NCBI GenBank assembly: GCA_038243635.1
Contig: JBBSQW010000013.1
Location: forward strand, 40,051 to 104,050
Length of the DNA: 64,000 nt
From: Pseudopedobacter sp038243635
GTDB lineage: Bacteria > Bacteroidota > Bacteroidia > Sphingobacteriales > Sphingobacteriaceae
Reading direction: 5' to 3'
Within the stretch, counting starts at the first letter, position 1. Each line of letters opens with the position of its first letter. The position numbers were made by a program, and so were the translations under genes. The notes under the pieces were generated by a model. The model was not told the DNA's origin. It did not search any database and was given only the letters and a program-made list of their open reading frames with translations. Of the stretch, positions 57,601-64,000 are shown piece by piece.

Positions 57601-58137
57601 CAAGAAATAATTACAAACCTTATAAAGGTGGTTGACATTCCTAAAATAGATACGGGTAAGGATTTAGATATCTTGTTAGCAGGAGAGAAGCGGATTGACG
57701 CCAAAGTTATTGGGGAGAATGTAACGTATAAATGGACTCCTGCTATAGGTTTAAGCGATGACAGTATTCTTGACCCAATAGCTTCGCCTTCCGAATCTAC
57801 TAAATATACCTTATTAGTGACTTCTAAAGATGGCTGCATGGCAGCCGATGAAGTTTATGTTACCGTTCATGTCGACCCGATGATCCCTAATGTATTTTCC
57901 CCAAATGCGGATGGAATTAATGATACATGGTCTGTAAAGTATTTGGAAACCTTTGTAAGAGCAACCATTCGTATTTTTAACAGAGCCGGTCAACAAGTGT
58001 TTTTTTCTAATCAATACACAACACCTTGGGATGGTAAGTACAATAATGTTGAAGTTCCAGTTGGTGTTTATTATTACATCATTGAACCAAATAACGGACG
58101 TAACAGATATACGGGTTCTATAACTTTGTTGAGGTAA
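54640..58137 (+). CDS. Type IX-secreted multidomain protein with PKD repeats and type B sorting domain
   Basis: Large exported protein of 1165 residues. The signal peptide ends TSAQ. An IgGFc-binding-like N-terminal region follows (EFWACFPDHVPSEEKIATMS and onward, to about residue 440). Then come three PKD domains (about 580-660, 665-745, 750-835), each with WLWDFGDG, and a C-terminal gliding-type (type B) sorting domain (about 1080-1165) with IPNVFSPNADGINDTW and FNRAGQQVFFS. It would be exported by type IX secretion and be surface-bound, possibly adhesive. ATG 54640 is preferred over GTG 54625, which precedes the signal peptide by five residues. The partner porP/sprF gene is 1 bp downstream. 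Confidence 0.88.
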   Translation: MKLNYKLHILFIGFLFAFQKTSAQNVSNEGLEFWACFPDHVPSEEKIATMSLFITSKNNSSGVVSCDSYSEPFTVKANTVTEILVPRTASFIGSGSGISKNKGIRVKVNEGQAKVVVYAHVFAGFRSAATLVLPYEALGSKHFAMAYDQKPALDNNYHSQIDVVAVEPNTTINIRPVINGVPQAAFSQTLVNIGDVYQFQNIQDVTGTLIEVDSLTSGCKRIAVFSGSSGIGISTPTCDIFDLKQPSLDPLLQQLYPIESWGKTFPLVPFYNRNAGSIYRVIASEDNTNVTVNGVKTILNAGTFYSSPPITSISLIQADKPISVAQFAISQFCSDSRNEFADVIVGDPDMVILNPLEYSIDRITLYSSSKLAITEQYINVVIPTNKVSTFTLNKVNFTNNFSPIPNSTSYSYAQINLTGLGTNFNLAADTGFNAMAYGFGQTESYAYSAGTSLAATTIVNAVKYGTNDVVEIACVNQPYDFKLYLPYIPTKLTWQLGTSTATITQNAPAAEQVVINNKLLYQFKLPANKAFTTSGTKNITVVSSIPVGASVCSTVDEEKINYTFEVSDLPVAEFTAPAKVCITKAVKFAYIEKNVGEPVISWLWDFGDGTTSTEQSPSHLYTKLKAYKVKLSLTSKAGCISDIFEKSIEIIKPLNNKFEIVSPLCTNTSISFVDQTVSTDGIIEWLWDFGDGTTANEQNPFHTYSKSGTYQLRLSTKSQTGCTETLEKTIKVTDPAEIDFTDPGSCINDLVAFNAIIKGGTVSSWLWDFGDGSIDINERVKQNPQHKYISTGVYNVSLKATTLQGCVTTLIKTITISDSNPKVSFEVLDKNSLCSNTAVNFKNTSTIVFGNIVKLEIIYENKAGGASVIFTDDTPTFGEIYTYKYPKSSVDQNYQVVFRTYSGQLCYQESEPLTLTVSGSPELKFDNVEPVCLNSPKFLLSAAKETTGIKGAFKLEGKGIVGNYFDPAFAGTGEHLITYTFIATNGCQEIITNLIKVVDIPKIDTGKDLDILLAGEKRIDAKVIGENVTYKWTPAIGLSDDSILDPIASPSESTKYTLLVTSKDGCMAADEVYVTVHVDPMIPNVFSPNADGINDTWSVKYLETFVRATIRIFNRAGQQVFFSNQYTTPWDGKYNNVEVPVGVYYYIIEPNNGRNRYTGSITLLR

Positions 58138-58138
58138 C

Positions 58139-59098
58139 ATGAAAAGATTTACGCTACTTTTCTTGCTGATCGCGAATTTTGCTGGTGCGCAACAAAGACC
58201 ATATTACACGCAGTACTTGCAGAATATGGAGATCATTAATCCGGCTCTAACCGGAATGTATAAGGCAGTAAATGTTAAAATGGGTTTTAGAAACCAATGG
58301 ATTGGCATAAGAGACGCACCTAAAACAGGATATCTTACTGCGAGTACACCTTTAAACCTTGACGGAAATATGTTGATTGCTGGATCTGCGGATTATGGAA
58401 TTGAAGAACCGTACACTAAATCTGATAAGGATTCCTATTATTCGTCAGATAATCACCATGGCGTGGGGGTTAGTTTTATTAATGATAATACAGGGCCAAT
58501 CAATCGTACTACTGCGAATTTAACTTATGCTTATCACTTGATGCTCGGCGATATGGCCAATTTATCTTTTGGCGTAGGAGCAGGTATTAGTAGGATTGGC
58601 TTGAATACTGACGAATTAATTTTTGAGAATCCGAATGATCCTGTAATTACGACAGGAGAGGTGATTAATTTTACACCCGATGTCAACCTTGGATTTTACC
58701 TTTACGGATCACAGTTTTTCTTAGGCGGATCTATGCAACAAGTGGTAAAGCAGAAGCTATCTTTCAATGATATCTCTGATAAAAGTGCAGAAGTTTCACA
58801 TTATTTTTTAACAGGTGGTTATCGTTTTTTTGTAGGAGAAGATATTTCTTTTACACCTTCGGTTATGGCTAAGTATGTTGCACCTTTCCCGCTGTCTTAT
58901 GATTTAAACCTTAAAGTTTCGTTCAGAAATAATTTCTGGTTGGGCGGTTCGTTCCGCAGAAAAGATGCTTTTTCTGTATTGGCAGGCTTCACCATCAATA
59001 AAATGTTAGATGCGGGTTTCGCTTTTGATAGCAATATCTCACCTATAAAAACTATAAATTCGGGTTCCCATGAATTTGTTTTGGGGCTAAAGTTTTAG
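58139..59098 (+). CDS. PorP/SprF-family type IX secretion membrane protein
   Basis: Outer-membrane protein of 319 residues with a signal peptide (LLFLLIANFAGAQ). QQRPYYTQYLQNMEIINPALTGMYKAVNVKMGFRNQW is the family start and SGSHEFVLGLKF the terminal strand with Phe. PorP/SprF proteins attach or escort type B cargo; in Flavobacterium SprF does so for SprB. The gene starts 1 bp after the type B cargo gene, so the pair is a cargo/anchor unit made together. Confidence 0.92.
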   Translation: MKRFTLLFLLIANFAGAQQRPYYTQYLQNMEIINPALTGMYKAVNVKMGFRNQWIGIRDAPKTGYLTASTPLNLDGNMLIAGSADYGIEEPYTKSDKDSYYSSDNHHGVGVSFINDNTGPINRTTANLTYAYHLMLGDMANLSFGVGAGISRIGLNTDELIFENPNDPVITTGEVINFTPDVNLGFYLYGSQFFLGGSMQQVVKQKLSFNDISDKSAEVSHYFLTGGYRFFVGEDISFTPSVMAKYVAPFPLSYDLNLKVSFRNNFWLGGSFRRKDAFSVLAGFTINKMLDAGFAFDSNISPIKTINSGSHEFVLGLKF

Positions 59099-59111
59099 AG
59101 GAGCACTCATT

Positions 59112-59315
59112 ATCCGTCATTGAGAGGCGTTTTTTACGCCGTGGCAATCCCCAACCGACGAAGGTCGAACCCATTTTTGAACGCACAAGCGGATATATGG
59201 GCAAAGTGCAAAGTAATTTAGAGATTGCCACTGCATCTATTGCACAGGCTTTTGCGTATCGCTTCGCATCTGATAGCTATCGGATGACTGCTTGAATCGG
59301 GACGCATTGCAACGG
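59112..59315. repeat. Palindrome-containing dispersed element, copy 3
   Basis: Begins CCGTCATTGAGAGGCGTTTT then ACGCCGTGGCAATCC, a hairpin palindrome. The interior has CGACGAAGGTCGAACCC and TTAGAGATTGCCACTGC, matching the copy at 43564. The element occupies most of the 320-bp gap after porP/sprF; no frame. Confidence 0.6.
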
Positions 59316-59417
59316 AATAAAAATATCACGTCTACTTAATCTCTTCTCAAATAAAAGCAGTAAGGTCATTTATACTTTGATGATGCTTAAACCGGGTATA
59401 CAGAAGTATAAAAAACC

Positions 59418-60105
59418 CTACTTTATTTGGAAACCAAATTTAATACCCGCTTGTAACGCAAGTCCCCGGTATAACTAAAGGCATAGCTTAGTTTTTCATA
59501 ATCTCTATTAGCTTCTAAAAGTTAATTTCTTGTACTTAGTTTATAGCCAAATCCTAAATAAATATCTAATAACATTGTTGTAGTCCAAACTTTATGATAT
59601 CCCAAATTAGCAAAAACCAATGTAGAATTTATCGGGTATTTTGTCTCGATTTGTCCAAAGGTGAAATATTCTATACCATCTTCCTCGTAAGCGTAAAAAT
59701 CTTCGTCTTTTAAAGTAATTTTTATAGTCCTCAGCATTACACCTGGCGAAAAATAAAAGTTGGTCAATTTCTCTGTTGGATTTAGCTTTAATTTATAGGC
59801 TAGCCCAATGCTACACCAGAAATGCGATCTTTATTTGCGTAATTGTCGCGATATTATATAACGACTGTGTACTGCCACTAATGATTTCTAAACCACCTAC
59901 AAAAGCCAAAGCTTTTCCTTTCTGTTGCATTTCTATATCAAACCTAAACGTTTTGTTCAGTAGATATATAGGTTGAAAACTACTACTCAATGGCACACTG
60001 CTCTTTGCATCGGCATCGGGAGAAATGGTTCTCATTTGCGCAAAAGAAGCTGTTTGTAAAACAAACGGATAAGCAAAACAACTTACTACACCGAAATGGT
60101 ATCAT
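59418..60105 (-). pseudogene. Decayed outer-membrane barrel gene with several frameshifts
   Basis: On the minus strand, fragments of one exported barrel protein appear in different frames. A signal-peptide end reads CFAYPFVLQTASFAQ with an in-frame stop and no start just before it. A 74-residue piece starts MRTISPDADAKSSVPLS and runs to a stop near 59811. It resumes in another frame at GLAYKLKLNPTEKLTNFYFS and runs to a stop at 59522. The natural barrel end GIKFGFQIK then stop (59418) is in yet another frame. At least three disruptions are present. The likely original start is the ATG at 60105, now out of frame with the signal peptide. The family was not identified. Confidence 0.75.
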
Positions 60106-60224
60106 GAGCTTTACGCTATTTATTAGTATCATTTCGAATAGAAGAAATCCTTAAGTTCCTGTGCACTACCGATATTCTCCGAAGAAAAAAAGATCAATGT
60201 TCTGATGGTTTTTTTTTCTGAAAA

Positions 60225-61217
60225 TTAATCTTTATATACAGCTTTTAAATCGTCTCTTAAAATGTCTAAAACATGATCCTCGGTAAGAAACTGATCAGCC
60301 AAAATTTTCATCTCTTCTTTAATCTGTTTTGGAGTAACCTTCATATCAGGCAGTAGCTTTTTTGCTTCCTGCGATATTTGTGATTTTGGCAGAAAATTTA
60401 ATGCCTCCATACTTTCTTCAACACAAATTAATTTTAAGCCTTCGTCTTTTAAATCACCGCTTTTGGCAATCATCCAACTTAAAGCATAAAATGCAGATTG
60501 CGATATGTTAATGGTTTCAGACAAACCATCAGAGGAAGGCATTACATTAAATTTACTTTCTATAATCTCTTTGGTCAAATAGGCCCTTAACTGTTCTGAT
60601 AAATTATCCGGTTTTAACTGAATTAAACCGTCTAATGCTTGTGCGTAAATACTGATCCATCGTATCTGTCGCCTAAACTCATGAACACCATTTTCTAAGT
60701 CTTTAAAGTTTAATTTCTCAGATTTATAATCTTTTTTGATGCTTTTAATTTCTTTTGAAATAGCTTTTGCAATTTCCTTTTGCTCTTTATCAGGAGATAA
60801 CCAGTTTTCATGGATTAGTTCTGTATCTATTTGAATAAGCTTATCGCCCAGCCAGCCGTTAACAATTAATATATTACCTAGCTTTTGTAGCTCTTCCTCA
60901 TAATTGTCTTGTAAATACTCCCTTATATTTTTTGGAAAATCAGGTACTGTAGATAATTCTTCATAATAAGCATCATAATAATCTATTTTTCCAAGCTGGT
61001 CTTCCAAGCTTTTAAAATCATCCTTAAGACTTTTGAAAAGCTTTTCGTTGTGTATCTCTTTGTATAAACGAGCTAAAGCTTCTAAATAAAAGAGGGTTTG
61101 GCGGGCACTTGATTTGTAAAAAGCGAGTGCAGGGTTTTCTGCTTTTTTAGCCACCAAAAGATGCTCTTTTAATTTAGCAAGCTGATTGTTAAACCTTTTT
61201 AAACCAATATGGTTCAT
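60225..61217 (-). CDS. All-helical protein, possibly CHAD-like
   Basis: Cytoplasmic protein of 330 residues, almost entirely helical and charged, no signal peptide. Two stretches recall the CHAD domain: SARQTLFYLEALARLY with LEDQLGKIDYYDAYYE (residues about 37-84), and VHEFRRQIRWISIYAQAL (about 180-200), similar to the HdlR...LRR helices that bind polyphosphate. The order and the conserved histidines are not fully those of CHAD, so this is a weak suggestion. The flanks are a pseudogene and a beta-CASP hydrolase; no operon is evident. Confidence 0.6.
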   Translation of the reverse strand: MNHIGLKRFNNQLAKLKEHLLVAKKAENPALAFYKSSARQTLFYLEALARLYKEIHNEKLFKSLKDDFKSLEDQLGKIDYYDAYYEELSTVPDFPKNIREYLQDNYEEELQKLGNILIVNGWLGDKLIQIDTELIHENWLSPDKEQKEIAKAISKEIKSIKKDYKSEKLNFKDLENGVHEFRRQIRWISIYAQALDGLIQLKPDNLSEQLRAYLTKEIIESKFNVMPSSDGLSETINISQSAFYALSWMIAKSGDLKDEGLKLICVEESMEALNFLPKSQISQEAKKLLPDMKVTPKQIKEEMKILADQFLTEDHVLDILRDDLKAVYKD

Positions 61218-61439
61218 AGCTGTATTGTTTTAAATCCAAGATTCTAAAATAAGAAAATATTTAATTTAATATGGTTTCGATAGTAATCTAAAAACGGTTT
61301 AAAACTTAGCGCTCAGAAGCGAAATTAGGTCGGTTGAATAGATATAAACGGCAGCGAGACAAAATAATGAGGATTTTTGGTTTGAGCGACTTTCTGGAAA
61401 AATGATGATTTGTGTATTTTAACAGGCATCATGGTGCAG

Positions 61440-61592
61440 CAAAACCGTAGGAGATGACTGTAAATGTAGTGTGGCAATATTCGCGTTCCCTAGCACTTAC
61501 ATGTTTTTTCTGTTTTTGCTTTGACAAAGCGTTTTACCTCCGTAGGTCAGAGATTGCCACGGCTCAAAAAAGCCTCACAGTGTCGGAATACG
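61440..61592. repeat. Palindrome-containing dispersed element, copy 4 (reverse)
   Basis: The right end on the plus strand is AGAGATTGCCACGGCTCAAA then AAAGCCTCACAGTGTCGG, the reverse complement of the left end of the copy at 43564. The left part (GCAGCAAAACCGTAGGAGAT) is diverged. Together with AT-rich flanks it fills the 394-bp gap 61218-61611, where I see no gene. Confidence 0.55.
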
Positions 61593-61611
61593 TATTGCCA
61601 AACATCAACAA

Positions 61612-63015
61612 TTAAATCTCAAAACAAACCCCTTTTTGCGGAATGGTAACTTCTAGTTTATTCAACTCCATGTTTACTTTTAGTGCTTCCATGCTTTCAC
61701 GTTCGCCATGCACCAAGAAAACTCTTTTTAAAGAACCATTAGGGATTTTTGAAACATATTCCATAATATCGGAATGATCGCCGTGGCCGCTTAGCAAATC
61801 TGTTTTTTTGATAGTCGCCATGACAGAAAGTTCTTTCCCCTTAATATTTACAAATGAGTCACCACGTAACAAACGATGACCTAAAGTACCTTTTGCACAA
61901 AAGCCAATGAAAAATAGGGTTGCGTAAAAGTTCTCAATATTTTTAAAAAGATGATCTTGGATTCGGCCACCTTCCAACATTCCGGCAGAAGAGATAATAA
62001 TACAAGGCTCAAAAAAGTTTGATATTTCTTTGCTTTCCTTCAACTCTTTTACATAGTTGAGATTTTCAAACTCGTATTCATTGCCATGTTGCTTGTAAAA
62101 AGATTTAGCTTCATTACTCACGTATTTATGATGTTTACGATATACCTCTGTCGCCATAGTAGCCATGGGGCTATCCACGAAAACTGGGATGGGCGGAAGC
62201 AAACCTGTAGAGAAAATATTATTTAGCGAGAACACCAAAGACTGCGTTCTGCCCACACTAAAAGCAGGGATAATTAATCTACCTGGCTCATCGATACAGG
62301 ATTCAGTAATGACTTTAATAAGCGTGTCTTGTAGCGTACTTGTGCTAGTATGAAAGCGTCCGCCGTAAGTAGATTCGCAAACTAAATAATTAGTTTCTGG
62401 TAAATATTCAGGATCATTTAAAACTGGATAATTTTTACGCCCAATATCGCCTGTAAAGGCAATTGTTTTTTCTGACCCATTATCATTCAATGTGAAGTGA
62501 GCCGCTGCTGCACCTAATAAGTGGCCGGTAGCAATTAGCCTGAGCGAAATATCTTTATTAATTTTGAAAGGCTTGTTAAAAGCAATTGCTACTGTTTTTT
62601 CTGCAGTATCGTTAACATGTTTCTGGAGATATAAGGGTTGGTTGTGGTTCACAAATCTGTTTTTCTTAAACTTTCCTCTGCTGTTCCGTTTTTTATCCTG
62701 CTTTCGCATAAAGATATTTACAGAATCTGAAAGTAACAGTTGAACCAAATCTGCGGTTGGGTGGGTGCATAAAACCTGACCCATAAAACCATTTTTTATT
62801 AGGGTAGGAATGTTACCGCTATGGTCGATGTGAGCATGGGTTAAAACTACTAAATCAATATCAGCTGGCGAAAACGGAAAATTTTCATTGGCTGATAATT
62901 CTATACCGCCTTCGTAATTTAGTCCACAGTCGATTAAAATGCGATAATTATTAACTTCTAGCAGGTGCATGCTTCCCGTCACTTGTTCGGCCGCACCCCA
63001 AATGGTTAATTTCAT
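61612..63015 (-). CDS. Beta-CASP metallo-beta-lactamase-fold RNA-processing-like hydrolase (CPSF/YSH1 type)
   Basis: Protein of 467 residues. The metallo-beta-lactamase core has LTHAHIDHSGNIP (H60, H62, D64, H65), TGHLLGAAAAHF and AFTGDIGRKNYPVL. The beta-CASP insert has PAFSVGRTQSLVF, VFVDSPMAT and IISSAGMLEGGRIQDHL, and the C-terminal part has LSGHGDHSDIMEYV and FLVHGERESMEALK, the RNA-specificity region. Relatives are CPSF-73/YSH1 exo- or endoribonucleases. It starts 6 bp after the ABC exporter gene, so they are cotranscribed. Confidence 0.9.
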   Translation of the reverse strand: MKLTIWGAAEQVTGSMHLLEVNNYRILIDCGLNYEGGIELSANENFPFSPADIDLVVLTHAHIDHSGNIPTLIKNGFMGQVLCTHPTADLVQLLLSDSVNIFMRKQDKKRNSRGKFKKNRFVNHNQPLYLQKHVNDTAEKTVAIAFNKPFKINKDISLRLIATGHLLGAAAAHFTLNDNGSEKTIAFTGDIGRKNYPVLNDPEYLPETNYLVCESTYGGRFHTSTSTLQDTLIKVITESCIDEPGRLIIPAFSVGRTQSLVFSLNNIFSTGLLPPIPVFVDSPMATMATEVYRKHHKYVSNEAKSFYKQHGNEYEFENLNYVKELKESKEISNFFEPCIIISSAGMLEGGRIQDHLFKNIENFYATLFFIGFCAKGTLGHRLLRGDSFVNIKGKELSVMATIKKTDLLSGHGDHSDIMEYVSKIPNGSLKRVFLVHGERESMEALKVNMELNKLEVTIPQKGVCFEI

Positions 63016-63021
63016 TTAACG

Positions 63022-64000
63022 TTAATTTTGATATTCGAATTGCAGGGAACTCAAACGTTTGTATAAACCTTCCTCAATTTGCGACAGCTCTTTATGTGTG
63101 CCGCTTTCAACAATCTGTCCGTGGTCTAAAACAATAATTTTATCAGCTTCTCTAATGGTTGATAGTCGGTGAGCGATAATGATAGACGTTCTATTCTTCA
63201 TTAAAACCTCCAGAGCTTCTTGTACTAATTTTTCAGACTCGGAATCTAAAGAAGAAGTAGCTTCATCTAAAATCAAGATCACTGGGTCTTTTAATAAAGC
63301 TCTGGCAATGGCGATCCTTTGTCTTTGTCCGCCAGATAATTTAACGCCACGTTCGCCCACAACGGTTTCATAACCCTCAGGGAAACCTGAGATAAATTGA
63401 TGAGCATTTGCTTTTTTAGCAGCTTCTTCAATTTCTTGATCGCTTGCGCTTAGTTTTCCATAAGCAATATTTTCTTTAATGGTTCCGCCAAATAAAATTA
63501 CGTCTTGTGGCACAATGGCGACTTGGTTTCTAATGTCAGTTACCGCCAAATCTTGTATTGATTGTCCGTCAAATAAAATTGAGCCTTTTTGTAAATTGTA
63601 AAACCTTAAAATTAAGCCAGCAATGGTCGACTTCCCTGCACCAGAAGGGCCAACAATCGCAATTTTTTCTCCAACGTTTGCATCAAAAGAAACTCCGTTT
63701 AAAACTTCAATATCAGGTCGAGATGGATAATGAAAAAATGTATTTTGGAAACTAATTTTACCTTTTAAAACCTGCTTAACCTGGTTGTTTTTAGGGTCCA
63801 AGGATATTGGCTCATGCTCTTCATCTAAGATCTCTAAAACTCTCTCAGATGCACCAATAGCCTTTTGAACGTTGGCATACATTTCTGGGAAGCTCCCCAT
63901 TGCCGCACCTACAAAAAATGAGTACAATAAGTAAGCAATAATATCGCCGACAGATAAACTACCGTCTTGCACTAAGGTTGCGCCATACCATAACACGCCC
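63022..64000 (-). CDS. ABC-B type exporter (MsbA-like), C-terminal part, cut by window edge
   Basis: The last 326 codons of a half-transporter. The end of the membrane domain is visible (GDIIAYLLYSFFVGAAMGSF), then a full ATPase domain: Walker A IVGPSGAGKSTIAG, Q-loop VAIVPQDVILFGGTIKENIAYG, signature VKLSGGQRQRIAIARALL, Walker B VILILDEATSSLD and H-loop IIAHRLSTIREAD. Members export lipids (MsbA, lipid A) or drugs as homodimers. The rest of the membrane domain lies beyond 64000. The beta-CASP hydrolase gene follows 6 bp downstream. Confidence 0.93.
   Translation of the reverse strand, partial: GVLWYGATLVQDGSLSVGDIIAYLLYSFFVGAAMGSFPEMYANVQKAIGASERVLEILDEEHEPISLDPKNNQVKQVLKGKISFQNTFFHYPSRPDIEVLNGVSFDANVGEKIAIVGPSGAGKSTIAGLILRFYNLQKGSILFDGQSIQDLAVTDIRNQVAIVPQDVILFGGTIKENIAYGKLSASDQEIEEAAKKANAHQFISGFPEGYETVVGERGVKLSGGQRQRIAIARALLKDPVILILDEATSSLDSESEKLVQEALEVLMKNRTSIIIAHRLSTIREADKIIVLDHGQIVESGTHKELSQIEEGLYKRLSSLQFEYQN

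Noticed and set aside
59522..60035. Two separate small genes on the minus strand
   Set aside because: The two frames are pieces of one barrel protein; a signal-peptide end precedes the first and the true terminal strand follows the second in a further frame, so a pseudogene explains them better.

Overview
This 64 kb window is AT-rich chromosomal DNA from a Bacteroidota bacterium, most likely a Sphingobacteriaceae member close to Pedobacter. The evidence is the set of protein types (type IX secretion parts, gliding-type C-terminal sorting domain, PorP/SprF, Plug/DUF5103, NamZ/DUF1343, MnmD, DUF6588, DUF4783, DUF2130), the near absence of Shine-Dalgarno sequences, and many promoters with the Bacteroidota -7 box TAnnTTTG. 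Gene content is mostly core: about 58 intact protein genes, one tRNA-Leu(UAG), one clear pseudogene, no rRNA, no CRISPR array, no transposase and no prophage. All assignments come from reading the sequence; no database was searched.

Layout. 1-13.8 kb: lysine 6-aminotransferase (cut by the window edge), a PLP-dependent deaminase-like protein, an outer-membrane protein, an RluA-type pseudouridine synthase, an aminotransferase IV, Fmt, a NamZ-type muramidase, a LolC/E-type permease, an ECF sigma factor with a membrane-anchored barrel protein, MazG and an aldo/keto reductase. 14-26 kb: sirtuin, a Dph6-like enzyme, free methionine sulfoxide reductase, GpmI, NadC, PlsY, an M48 lipoprotein protease, the type IX Plug protein and an ABC-F ATPase. 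26-36 kb: small proteins, SMR exporter, DUF2130, MnmD, rhodanese, M13 peptidase and ValS. 36-43.5 kb: a second ECF sigma operon, a Spy-like protein, a BtuF-like protein, two outer-membrane proteins, tRNA-Leu and trigger factor. 44-53 kb: envelope genes (acetyltransferase, MlaD-like, amidase, LptD), CinA and a lipoyl E2. 53-64 kb: a LexA/CI-like repressor divergent from a degenerate GIY-YIG protein, a type IX cargo with its PorP/SprF partner, a decayed barrel gene, a CHAD-like protein, a beta-CASP hydrolase and the end of an MsbA-like exporter.

The unusual content lies mainly between and across genes. (1) Degenerate 7-bp tandem repeats occur at four loci, two of them inside reading frames: one supplies the hydrophobic core of the Plug signal peptide, the other adds about 25 residues to ValRS, and an intergenic array has a 56-bp period of eight heptads. 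(2) The promoter and leader hairpin of tRNA-Leu are duplicated 1641 bp upstream, bracketing two outer-membrane protein genes. (3) A repressor with a complete self-cleavage set (Ala-Gly, Ser, Lys) is divergent from a GIY-YIG-fold protein that has lost its catalytic residues, with a perfect palindrome between them. (4) Several genes have the -7 box only 4-7 nt before the start codon, implying leaderless mRNAs; this changes the chosen start of gpmI, the ABC-F gene and the aminotransferase. (5) At least five copies of a palindrome-containing intergenic element (GTCATTG...GCCGTGGCAATC) are scattered through the window.

No single new defence or biosynthetic cluster is evident. The heptad repeats, the tRNA-promoter duplication and the repressor/GIY-YIG pair are the strongest candidates for undescribed biology.
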